Assembly: GCA_964404805.1 (NCBI GenBank)
Contig: CAYOLJ010000036.1
Coordinates: 1-10,125 of the forward strand
From: Peribacter sp964404805
GTDB lineage: Bacteria; Patescibacteriota; Gracilibacteria; Peribacterales; Peribacteraceae
Length of the DNA stretch: 10,125 bases
Direction: 5' to 3'
Under the pieces are notes generated by a model. The model made no database searches and was not told the origin of the DNA. It saw only the letters and a list, made by a program, of their open reading frames with translations. Position numbers and translations under genes: made by a program. Positions 1-6,102 of this stretch are shown here, piece after piece. Position 1 is the first letter of the stretch. Each line of letters begins with the position of its first letter.

Positions 1-260
1 AGCAGCTGCTACAAGAAGCGGTGCACCGCACCCTGCACCGCGTGAACCAGCTCATCGATGAATGTGCCATCGCCGGTATCGACTGGATGGCACAGCGAGA
101 GGTTGCCCAGGAACTCACCGAGCTGCTCTACGTGGTAGAAAAAGTGACTGCACTCTGGCGCGAACGCTCTCCGTACGCCAAGCATGAATCCTTCGAGACG
201 ATCCTGCGCCTCAAGGAGCGCGCCGGAAATCGTATGAAGGGCACCATACAAAAAGGGTAG
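1..260 (+). CDS. C-terminal part of an unknown helical protein
   Basis: An open frame enters from the left edge (first full codon at position 3) and ends at TAG 258-260, giving 85 visible residues. The sequence is rich in Glu, Arg, Leu and Ala with almost no Gly or Pro until the end (for example AQELTELLYVVEKVTALWRE), which suggests amphipathic helices. No domain or catalytic motif is recognised. A GTG at 21 could be read as a start, but the frame stays open upstream of it, so a longer gene is more likely. The stop codon lies inside the stem of the convergent terminator at 253-274. A minus-strand frame over the same bases has no family features and is taken as a shadow. That this is coding is moderately supported; function is unknown. 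Confidence 0.55.
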   Translation, partial: QLLQEAVHRTLHRVNQLIDECAIAGIDWMAQREVAQELTELLYVVEKVTALWRERSPYAKHESFETILRLKERAGNRMKGTIQKG

Positions 261-274
261 GTTGCCCTACCCTT
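250..274. terminator. Convergent intrinsic terminator between the left-edge gene and pnp
   Basis: A perfect 9-bp stem (AAGGGTAGG 253-261 with CCTACCCTT 266-274) has a 4-base loop. Read on the minus strand the loop is GCAA, a GNRA tetraloop, and the stem runs into five U (254-250), so it best serves pnp, whose stop is 18 bases upstream. On the plus strand the following bases are less U-rich (CATTGTT), so termination there may be weaker. Confidence 0.8.
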
Positions 275-291
275 CATTGTTAGCTCTGAGC

Positions 292-2547
292 TTAGCGCCT
301 CGGCGGCCCTCTTCTTCCGCCACCGAATCCGCCGCTGCGGGGAGGGCCTCCAGGACCGCTACGGCGTGGAGCCGCACTGTACCCTTCGGGTGGATCTGTC
401 ATCTGCTTGAGTGACATGCGCGTCTTGCCATCAACCGAATCGTACTCGACGCATTTCGCTTTTACTTCGTCACCCATTTTGAGGATGTCTTCGACGTTCT
501 CGGTGCGCGGCCACTGGAGCTCACTGATGTGGATCATGGCATCTTTACCACGAAGGAACTCCACAATCGCCCCTACGCCGTCAATGATGCGCACAACTTT
601 GCAGTCGTAGACTTTGCCAACCTCCGGCTTGGCCACGATGCCCTGAATCCACTCTTTGGCCTTCTCCATCGCATCCCCATTGAGCGCAGTGACAAAGATG
701 AGACCGCTATCCTCAATATCGATCTCTACACCAAGCTCACCGGTGATCTTCTGAATCATCTCGCCACCCTTGCCGATCACAAGACGAATATCCTCAGGAT
801 TGATCTGAATCACCTCAATGCGAGGTGCATGAGGCGAGAGCTCCTTGCGTGGCTCAGGGATAGCCGCCGTCATGACCTTCATGATCTCCATTCGGCCTTC
901 ATGAGAGCGTGCAATCGCCTCTTCGAAGACGGAATCCGGCAGCCCCCTGATCTTGATATCCATCTGAATGGCGGTGATGCCCTTCTCAGTACCACCGACT
1001 TTGAAATCCATATCGCCACCGAAGTCTTCTTCATCCTGAAGATCTGAGAGAATGACATACTTGCCCTTCTCTTCATCGGAGATAAGTCCGAGAGCGATCC
1101 CTGACACAGGAGCCGAAATCGGCACGCCCGCTGCCATGAGTGCGAGCGTTGAACCGCAGGTAGCCGCCATGGAGGAGGAACCATTGCTCTCCAGAATTTC
1201 GGTGACCGTACGAATCGTGTAGGGGAAGTCCTCTTCGGTGGGCAGCACCGGCTCGAGTGCACGTTGCGCCAGATTGCCGTGACCGATCTCGCGGTTACCC
1301 ACCATCAGACGGTTGCTCGTTTCTCCCACCGAGAACGGCGGGAAGTTGTAGTGGTGCATGTAGCGCATCTTATATTCGCCCTCCATGCCTTCGACGATCT
1401 GCTTATCGCCGGGCGCTCCCAGCGTGCACGTCGTAAGCCCCTGAGTCTCGCCGCGCTGGAAGAGCGCGGATCCGTGCACGAAATTCGGCAGTATATCGAG
1501 AGTGGCCGTAATCGAACGGATTTCTGTGACTTTGCGGCTGCTCATACGGATCCCCTCTTCGAGGATCAAGCGGCGCACTTCATTCTTGATGATCTTATCC
1601 ATGAGTTCGTGCGCGTTAGCGTAGAGATCCAGGAGTTCCTCCTTTTCGCCGGCAGGACCGTACTTCTCTTGCAGTTTCTCGGCAGCTCCATTGATGAAAC
1701 TGTTGAAAATGGCCCGACGGTCGAGCTTCTTGAGAGGATCTTTAATCGCCTTGCTCACGTCTTTGATTGCCCACTCCTTGAGGAGCGCAGATGCTTCTTT
1801 ATTCTCGTAGGGTGGGGCGAGTTCAAATTTCTTCTTGCCCTCTTTCTTCTGCAAATCTGCAAAGAACACGGCGATCTTCTGCGCCCACTTCTTACCGAAC
1901 TGGATCGCGCGCAGAACCTCTGCTTCGGGCACCTGATTCGCACCCGCCTCAATCATTACAATGCGATCGGCTGTTGCCGTAACGAACATATCGAGTTCGC
2001 TCTTCGTGCGAGCCTCGCGAGAGGGGTTGAGCACCAATTCTCCGCCAATCAGACCTACGCGCACAGTGCCAAGTGGTCCCGCTGCTGGACAATCCGAGAG
2101 TGCCACAGCTAGATTCGCCGCGTTCGCAGCGGCAATATCATGTTCATGCTCCTCGTCATACGAGAGCACTGTGCAGAACACCTGAATATCGTTGCGAATG
2201 TGCTTAGGAAGCATGGGACGCAATCCGCGATCTATCACGCGAGCGAGCAGAACGAACTTATCGGCCGGACGGCCTTCGCGTTTGCGGAACCGGCTACCAC
2301 CGATACGACCACCGGCGTAGTACTTCTCTTGGAACACCACCTGCAACGGCAGAAAATTGACACCATCGCGGGCTTTGGCACTTACCGTAACATTACCCAT
2401 GCACACGGTGCCTCCCATCTGACAGAGCACAGTGGCATTGGCCTGGGTAGCGATCAGCCCGGTCGAGAATTTCATCTCCTGATCACCGAGCATGAGTGTA
2501 AATTCCTTCTGCGTAGCGGCAGAGGATGAACGGGTGAGTATGGACAT
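292..2547 (-). CDS. pnp: Polyribonucleotide nucleotidyltransferase (PNPase)
   Basis: PNPase degrades RNA 3' to 5' by phosphorolysis, releasing nucleoside diphosphates, and acts in the cytoplasm as a trimer in mRNA turnover. Reading from the ATG at 2547 gives 751 residues, close to the usual 700-750. Both RNase PH-like halves are present. The first contains YAGGRIGGSRFRKREGRP (about 77-94). The second holds the active-site region: the serine run GSSSM (456-460) and GDMDFKV (about 511-517) with the catalytic-type aspartates. A KH domain follows with its GKGG loop (592-595), then an S1 domain (about 643-714) and a Gly/Arg/Pro-rich tail from about 722, likely RNA-binding. The frame stays open to 2751, but that extension is not PNPase-like and contains the TATAAT promoter at 2701-2706, so the later start is preferred. 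No Shine-Dalgarno sequence precedes it; a pyrimidine tract and a hairpin do. Confidence 0.97.
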   Translation of the reverse strand: MSILTRSSSAATQKEFTLMLGDQEMKFSTGLIATQANATVLCQMGGTVCMGNVTVSAKARDGVNFLPLQVVFQEKYYAGGRIGGSRFRKREGRPADKFVLLARVIDRGLRPMLPKHIRNDIQVFCTVLSYDEEHEHDIAAANAANLAVALSDCPAAGPLGTVRVGLIGGELVLNPSREARTKSELDMFVTATADRIVMIEAGANQVPEAEVLRAIQFGKKWAQKIAVFFADLQKKEGKKKFELAPPYENKEASALLKEWAIKDVSKAIKDPLKKLDRRAIFNSFINGAAEKLQEKYGPAGEKEELLDLYANAHELMDKIIKNEVRRLILEEGIRMSSRKVTEIRSITATLDILPNFVHGSALFQRGETQGLTTCTLGAPGDKQIVEGMEGEYKMRYMHHYNFPPFSVGETSNRLMVGNREIGHGNLAQRALEPVLPTEEDFPYTIRTVTEILESNGSSSMAATCGSTLALMAAGVPISAPVSGIALGLISDEEKGKYVILSDLQDEEDFGGDMDFKVGGTEKGITAIQMDIKIRGLPDSVFEEAIARSHEGRMEIMKVMTAAIPEPRKELSPHAPRIEVIQINPEDIRLVIGKGGEMIQKITGELGVEIDIEDSGLIFVTALNGDAMEKAKEWIQGIVAKPEVGKVYDCKVVRIIDGVGAIVEFLRGKDAMIHISELQWPRTENVEDILKMGDEVKAKCVEYDSVDGKTRMSLKQMTDPPEGYSAAPRRSGPGGPPRSGGFGGGRRGPPRR

Positions 2548-2557
2548 ACTGTAAAGG

Positions 2558-2584
2558 GGAAAGAGAGAAAGAAACTCTCCTTCC
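2558..2584 (-). promoter_or_regulatory. Hairpin in the pnp mRNA leader
   Basis: On the minus strand GGAAGGAGAG (2584-2575) pairs with CTCTCTTTCC (2567-2558): 10 pairs, one of them G-U, around a 7-base loop TTTCTTT. The hairpin ends 10 bases before the pnp ATG. It would hide the only Shine-Dalgarno-like stretch (AAGGAG) in the leader. In E. coli the pnp leader forms a stem cut by RNase III, and PNPase then represses its own mRNA. A similar role here is inference from position and shape only. Confidence 0.55.
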
Positions 2585-2700
2585 GACAAGATCAGATCCG
2601 CTGTGTGTATGGATTCACGCGGGAAAGCGCTCAAAAGCACGCTCCAGTGTAAACCCAACACAGAGGAGGAAGACGACCCGCGGAAGAAAAGAGCGGGGCT

Positions 2701-2727
2701 ATTATACGCCCGAACGAATCGAGGCAA
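2701..2727 (-). promoter_or_regulatory. Candidate sigma70-type promoter for pnp
   Basis: The minus strand carries a perfect -10 TATAAT (2706-2701). The best -35 candidates are TTGCCT (2727-2722, spacer 15) or the weaker TGTTGC (2729-2724, spacer 17). Transcription would start near 2694 and give a leader of about 145 bases. The element lies between the phzE-like stop (2763) and the pnp start, so pnp can be transcribed independently of the upstream genes. Confidence 0.55.
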
Positions 2728-2762
2728 CACCTGTTTTCCCATATATTTCACGGCATGTTTCC

Positions 2763-4829
2763 TTAGGAGAGAAGACGCGTGAGCGCCCCACCGAGAATTC
2801 GGAGACCATTCTGGGTGAGGACAGACTCTGGATGGAACTGGAAACTTGCGAACTGATCGCCTCGCAATGCATGAACACGCTTTGACCTCTGGTCGTAGGA
2901 CATCTGGATACCGGGAATCTCCTGATGACGTGCAGAAAACGTATTGTAGAAACCAACGAGCTGCTGCTCGCCAAACAGATCGATCTGCTTCCGAACCCCT
3001 TGCGACGGTGTCTCCTGACGCGAAACCTCCATACCCAGCTCCCTGCTCAGGATCTGATGGCCGAGGCAGACGGCGAGGAATTTCTTCCCCGATCCCCGAA
3101 GCTCACGCACAACACGACGAAGCTTCTGCATCTTTGGATTCTGTTCATTATTCGGATCACCAGGGCCGGGCCCAATGACGACGAGTTCCGCATCATCCGA
3201 CGCGCAGTCGTACGTCTCAAAATTCACTACACGAACAACCGCGCCCATGCTCGTCATCATGTGCTTGAGCGTTTGGCAGAAGTTATCCTCATTGTCGATG
3301 ATGGTGATCCTCTTTCCCCGAACGGCTTCGAGCGTGTGATCCACCCCCTCCTGGTCATCAAGGAAATAACGGGAGAGATCGAGATTCCTCTCTTTGAGCA
3401 CTTGGAGAATCTCTTCGTCAGAAAGGAGATCCGTATCTGAAGGAACGGCCATTTCCTGTGTCGGATGCAGAATGCTCCCCATAAGGGCGCCCAACTTCGC
3501 CTGCGTTTCTTCGACCTCGCTTTTCGGATCCGAATCCCGAACCAGAGTGGCACCTGCGCGAACGGAAAGCGTGCCGTCAGCATCAATCTCCGCCATACGG
3601 ATCGTAATGGCGCTATCAAGGCTTTCCCCACCATTCGCGTCCCGACCCAACAAGGCGAGCGCAGAAGCATAATATCCACGGGAACCGGGTTCGTACTTTT
3701 TAAGAATCCTGCACGCGTTTTTCATGGGACTGCCCGTGACCGTCGGTGCGTACATAGATGTGCGCAGCAGATCAATAGATGGCAAGTCACTGTGACCACG
3801 CAACAGATATTCGGTATGGATGAGTCGTGACATGTTCTTGAGGAGCGGGCCGATGATCGTCCCGCCACGCTCACACATCTGCGACATCATTTTGAGCTCC
3901 TCATCGAGCACCATGAAAAGCTCGAGGATCTCTTTGTCGTCACGGAGGAATGCGAGGAGCTCCTCTCTCGTAACGTTCTGTCCCAACTTCTTCCGTAGAG
4001 TGCCGCTGATCGGATTCATCACGACCTCTCCTTGCTGAACGGTAAGATGTCGCTCCGGAGATGCGCCGATAAGGTATTTCTGCCCATCGAAGAAAATAAA
4101 TGTCATATAGCTTCCGTGCTCCGCCTGCAAAAGCGACCGATAGATACTCAGTGCTTTCGCTCTGTTCATTTCCACGATCGATCCCCTCCCTGTATTCGCA
4201 ACAACGAAGTTTGCACCCTCACCTTGACCGATTTCTTCATCGAGCACCTGCCGGATAACTTCTGCGTACTCCTCGGGCATCCTGTCGAACTGAATGCCGT
4301 TTTTGAGTTTTACTTGATCAGAAGGAATAGAGCCGAGCAATTCCTTCAAATCCACCCTCGTCTGCCGAGTAATATCAATGCAACGGATCGGTTCGCCCTC
4401 CGAGTGTGCCTCGTACCCCCGCTCACGGACCTGGGCGAATGGGATCGCGCAGACGGTTTCCACTGTGCTATCGGAACTCGGAGCTCCGACGCTGCGCTGC
4501 ATATCCGCAAGCGAGTGGCAAAGCCGCTGTGTCCCCGAGAGAACCTGCACCTTCTGCTCGGCCCCTCGCCGTATCATGACGAAGGGACTATTGCTGTGGA
4601 GCACGTCTGCGAGGGCCGCCTTTGTTTCCGGGGTTTGCTGGAGCGTTTCAGACGGCTGTGCATGAGCTTTTTCTCTAGGCACGGAGAGAGGAGTCTTTGG
4701 AACGACAAGCATGAGACTACCGTTGGGTAACTTTTCGTATATCCAGTAGTTCACGCCGTCTGTATCGCAGAACAGACGATGGCGAGTCTCGCTATCTATC
4801 AAGCCTTTGGATTCCGGCATTTCTATCAT
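2763..4829 (-). CDS. phzE: PhzE-type fused chorismate-utilising synthase/glutamine amidotransferase (ADIC or anthranilate synthase)
   Basis: This enzyme class uses glutamine-derived ammonia to aminate chorismate. PhzE proper makes 2-amino-2-deoxyisochorismate (ADIC) for phenazines; the TrpE-TrpG relatives make anthranilate. From ATG 4829 the protein has 688 residues. The chorismate-binding domain (about 180-455) shows EIGQGEGANFV, GASPERH, MNPISGT (271-277), DEELKMM (309-315), HTEYLLRG (338-345) and TVTGSP (363-368). After a linker, a class I glutaminase domain (about 505-688) shows GPGPGDP (553-559), the nucleophile Cys588 in LAVCLGHQ, and FHPES (His666, Glu668). MNPISGT and GV(R/Q)KQIDLFG...VGFYNTF match PhzE as I remember it more closely than TrpE/TrpG. 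About 70 N-terminal residues are extra. A TTG at 4847 and an ATG at 4820 are alternative starts; none has a Shine-Dalgarno sequence. No phzB, D, F or G homologue is nearby. The fold is certain; the product (ADIC or anthranilate) is not. Confidence 0.85.
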   Translation of the reverse strand: MIEMPESKGLIDSETRHRLFCDTDGVNYWIYEKLPNGSLMLVVPKTPLSVPREKAHAQPSETLQQTPETKAALADVLHSNSPFVMIRRGAEQKVQVLSGTQRLCHSLADMQRSVGAPSSDSTVETVCAIPFAQVRERGYEAHSEGEPIRCIDITRQTRVDLKELLGSIPSDQVKLKNGIQFDRMPEEYAEVIRQVLDEEIGQGEGANFVVANTGRGSIVEMNRAKALSIYRSLLQAEHGSYMTFIFFDGQKYLIGASPERHLTVQQGEVVMNPISGTLRKKLGQNVTREELLAFLRDDKEILELFMVLDEELKMMSQMCERGGTIIGPLLKNMSRLIHTEYLLRGHSDLPSIDLLRTSMYAPTVTGSPMKNACRILKKYEPGSRGYYASALALLGRDANGGESLDSAITIRMAEIDADGTLSVRAGATLVRDSDPKSEVEETQAKLGALMGSILHPTQEMAVPSDTDLLSDEEILQVLKERNLDLSRYFLDDQEGVDHTLEAVRGKRITIIDNEDNFCQTLKHMMTSMGAVVRVVNFETYDCASDDAELVVIGPGPGDPNNEQNPKMQKLRRVVRELRGSGKKFLAVCLGHQILSRELGMEVSRQETPSQGVRKQIDLFGEQQLVGFYNTFSARHQEIPGIQMSYDQRSKRVHALRGDQFASFQFHPESVLTQNGLRILGGALTRLLS

Positions 4830-4850
4830 GGGAGAAGGAAAATGCAAATA

Positions 4851-4882
4851 GAAAAAACGCGCTCCAGCAGTGTGAGAAGCGC
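4851..4882 (-). terminator. Intrinsic terminator directly before the phzE-like gene
   Basis: On the minus strand GCGCTTC (4882-4876) pairs with GGAGCGC (4865-4859), 7 pairs including one G-U around a 10-base loop, followed by G and six U (4857-4852). It lies after the stop of the 179-residue gene (4913) and only 22 bases before the phzE-like ATG. That leaves almost no room for a separate promoter, so it may work as an attenuator rather than as a plain end-of-gene signal. Confidence 0.7.
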
Positions 4883-4886
4883 ATCC

Positions 4887-4914
4887 GACTGAAAATCAGT
4901 CATTCAAGAGCGCT
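4887..4914 (-). promoter_or_regulatory. Upstream hairpin and possible competing strand of a phzE-like attenuator
   Basis: A perfect 6-bp hairpin (GACTGA/TCAGTC, 4887-4901, 3-base loop) lies just upstream of the terminator. On the minus strand AGCGC (4914-4910), overlapping the stop codon of the preceding gene, can pair with GCGCT (4882-4878). This would enclose the hairpin and take away the 5' arm of the terminator. The pairing is only 5 bp, so regulatory switching is a suggestion rather than a strong call. Confidence 0.3.
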
Positions 4915-5452
4915 ACACACTCGCGTGAGTCGCCCAGGTACCGACTGTGGGAACTTCTGGAATAGCCACCGCCGGAGTTGTTGTAGCGGCAGAAACGGAT
5001 TTCACGGTCGAAATCTCCACCCGCTGACCGCACAATTTGAGCGGCGTTCCGGGTGTGCGTGTCGCATCTAATCCTTGAATAGCACCCACGGGGAAAGAAT
5101 GTCCCCCTATAAAGGACACTCGCTCAAGAGGCTTATCGGCGGAGTCTGCGTTGCACGGATTCTTCGGAACAAGGAACGGAGCCCTGCAATTGCCCGTAAA
5201 TTGCGCGTCACAATCGCAGAAGACGATCTTCTCATCCGGATGATTGAGCGATCCCATCCGAGCCACTGCCTGCTGCACGCTCGCACAGATTCTCTGCAAT
5301 GCAGCTTCATCAACATGAAGGTCTGCACAGAGAGCCCGCACTTTTTCCGTCACGTTCTGCACATTCGTTGTTACCTCACGAACATCTCTTCCGGATCGGA
5401 TCCGTACCGAGAGGAGTTGCTGCGCCGACGAAGTGGAGGGGGATGTTTCCAT
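4913..5452 (-). CDS. Unknown cysteine-containing protein, 179 residues
   Basis: I do not recognise this protein. From ATG 5452 an in-frame TAA lies just upstream, so this is the first possible start. Residues about 10-66 look helical and charged. A middle section carries a cysteine cluster (Cys79, Cys81, Cys89, Cys100; also 42, 56 and 141) around FCDCDAQFTGNC, which could bind metal or form disulfides. The C-terminal 35 residues are rich in Thr, Ala, Val and Pro. No signal peptide or membrane segment is seen. It lies between the TrpR-like gene and the phzE-like gene on the same strand. A 20-bp palindrome touches its start codon, and an intrinsic terminator follows its stop. Co-expression with the phzE-like gene is plausible but would need readthrough of that terminator. 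Coding status rests on an intact frame, sensible composition and position. Confidence 0.55.
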   Translation of the reverse strand: METSPSTSSAQQLLSVRIRSGRDVREVTTNVQNVTEKVRALCADLHVDEAALQRICASVQQAVARMGSLNHPDEKIVFCDCDAQFTGNCRAPFLVPKNPCNADSADKPLERVSFIGGHSFPVGAIQGLDATRTPGTPLKLCGQRVEISTVKSVSAATTTPAVAIPEVPTVGTWATHASV

Positions 5453-5471
5453 GTACCGTTACAACGGTACA
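5452..5471. promoter_or_regulatory. 20-bp palindrome at the start of the unknown gene, candidate operator
   Basis: TGTACCGTTACAACGGTACA is an inverted repeat with 9-bp perfect arms around a 2-base centre (AC). Its last base belongs to the ATG of the minus-strand gene. The 18-bp core starts and ends with GTAC, as does the E. coli TrpR operator, and has the same length, but the inner bases differ (about 10 of 18 identical). A TrpR-family gene starts about 600 bases upstream on the same strand. The candidate -10 of the promoter falls inside the palindrome, as in a classic repressor site. The palindrome is a fact; its protein partner is inferred. Confidence 0.55.
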
Positions 5472-5492
5472 CAACTCCTTCAGACAAATCAA
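5464..5492 (-). promoter_or_regulatory. Candidate promoter overlapping the palindrome
   Basis: On the minus strand TTGATT (5492-5487) is followed after 17 bases by TACCGT (5469-5464), which keeps the three most conserved -10 bases (T, A and final T). Transcription would begin about 5 bases before the ATG at 5452, giving an almost leaderless mRNA. The match is modest (4/6 and 3/6). Confidence 0.35.
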
Positions 5493-5544
5493 GACTTATT
5501 TTCAAAAATCACAAAACAACCAACAGCTAACAAATGCATAAACA

Positions 5545-5735
5545 AAACAGGAAACGTGGGGGCGGCGCGTCACGGGGGGTGAAGGGGAAGGCCCTGCACC
5601 GCATGAGAGCGGTGGACGCCGACGAGACGACTCCGAATCCTTGTAGGAGTCGGCGAGGAGGCACAGGGCCAGGCGGAGCGGGCGTTGGCGCGCCAGCGTT
5701 TTGGCTCCACCTTTGTCGCGACAAAGGTGGAAAAG
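5545..5735. other. GC-rich, highly foldable intergenic element (possible RNA gene or dispersed repeat)
   Basis: The 301-base gap 5453-5753 holds an AT-rich part (5471-5550) and this very G-rich part. Long G runs lie at about 5557-5585. Then GGCCCTG (5590-5596) pairs with CAGGGCC (5664-5670) and closes a three-way junction. Hairpin A is CACCGC/GCGGTG (5597-5602, 5609-5614). Hairpin B is CGACTCC/GGAGTCG (5628-5634, 5646-5652). A further GC-rich hairpin (5683-5698, centred on GGCGCGCC) is followed on the plus strand by TTTT (5699-5702), like a weak terminator. A 26-bp palindrome follows at 5706-5731. Open frames on both strands look like low-complexity shadows. I recognise no known RNA family. 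A structured RNA or a copy of a genomic repeat are both possible. Confidence 0.4.
5706..5731. repeat. Perfect 26-bp palindrome
   Basis: Arms of 13 bp, TCCACCTTTGTCG followed directly by its reverse complement, with no spacer. It lies 22 bases beyond the stop of the TrpR-like gene on that gene's strand. Neither side has a U run in the right place for a standard terminator (AAAAGGG follows on plus, GCCAAAA on minus), so it may be a protein-binding site, a transcript-stabilising hairpin or an extragenic repeat. Confidence 0.6.
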
Positions 5736-5753
5736 GGTATCCTTCGTTTGTTC

Positions 5754-6056
5754 TTATTGTTGATTTGCCTTCTTCAGTTTCTTCAGGAAATAGCCAAATC
5801 CACCGCCTCCGTACTGGAGCATTCTGGATCCGCGCGTGATCTTGCTGATGGAAATCTTTAACTTCTTCGCGATATCCCGCTGGGGCGTGCCCTTGGTGAG
5901 CTCCTGAATGAGTTGCCAGCGCTCCGCGACGGACGAAAGCTCCTGCGGCGTAAGAATATCAGCGAGAAGCTTCTTCGCCTCTTCTTCGCTCCGAACAGAA
6001 GAGAAGAGCTTGTAGAGATCCCGTAGATGCTTAGGAGGCACGGCCATACCAAACAC
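5754..6056 (-). CDS. TrpR-family (TrpR/YerC-like) helix-turn-helix regulator
   Basis: The 100-residue protein aligns with E. coli TrpR from LTPQE (35-39) through the helix-turn-helix (about 58-80), with the family signature ITRGS (73-77). By alignment, Thr44, Arg54, Arg84 and Gly85 of TrpR, which contact tryptophan or shape its pocket, are kept as Thr36, Arg46, Arg75 and Gly76. Ser88 is replaced by Met79. TrpR binds operator DNA as a dimer when loaded with tryptophan. Many short relatives (YerC/YecD type) have unknown ligands. The start is GTG at 6056: AGAGG lies 7 bases upstream, whereas ATG 6047 would be 16 bases away. It starts 46 bases after rpsO on the same strand, so co-transcription is likely. 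A Gly-rich turn (83-86) precedes a basic C-terminus. The family is clear; ligand and targets are inferred. Confidence 0.85.
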   Translation of the reverse strand: MFGMAVPPKHLRDLYKLFSSVRSEEEAKKLLADILTPQELSSVAERWQLIQELTKGTPQRDIAKKLKISISKITRGSRMLQYGGGGFGYFLKKLKKANQQ

Positions 6057-6102
6057 CAGTATACCTCTTCATTCTCCTATCCTCTATACCGCCAGCAAGA
6101 CC

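Noticed and set aside
2548..2751. N-terminal extension of pnp to 2751 (819 residues)
   Set aside because: The extra 68 residues do not resemble PNPase, the frame there contains a perfect TATAAT on the same strand, and the start at 2547 gives a normal family length.
5555..5592. G-quadruplex in the G-run area on the plus strand
   Set aside because: The runs are long but the loop between the first two is about 11 bases and a fourth run of three or more G is lacking, so it misses the usual definition.
5590..5671. tRNA-like fold with a 7-bp closing stem and a following A
   Set aside because: No T-loop GTTCGA motif, no proper anticodon arm, only two inner hairpins.
5527..5839. Open frames on both strands across the gap 5453-5753
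   Set aside because: Low-complexity Gly/Arg/Pro translations over foldable GC-rich DNA, one running antisense into the TrpR-like gene; no start signal or domain.
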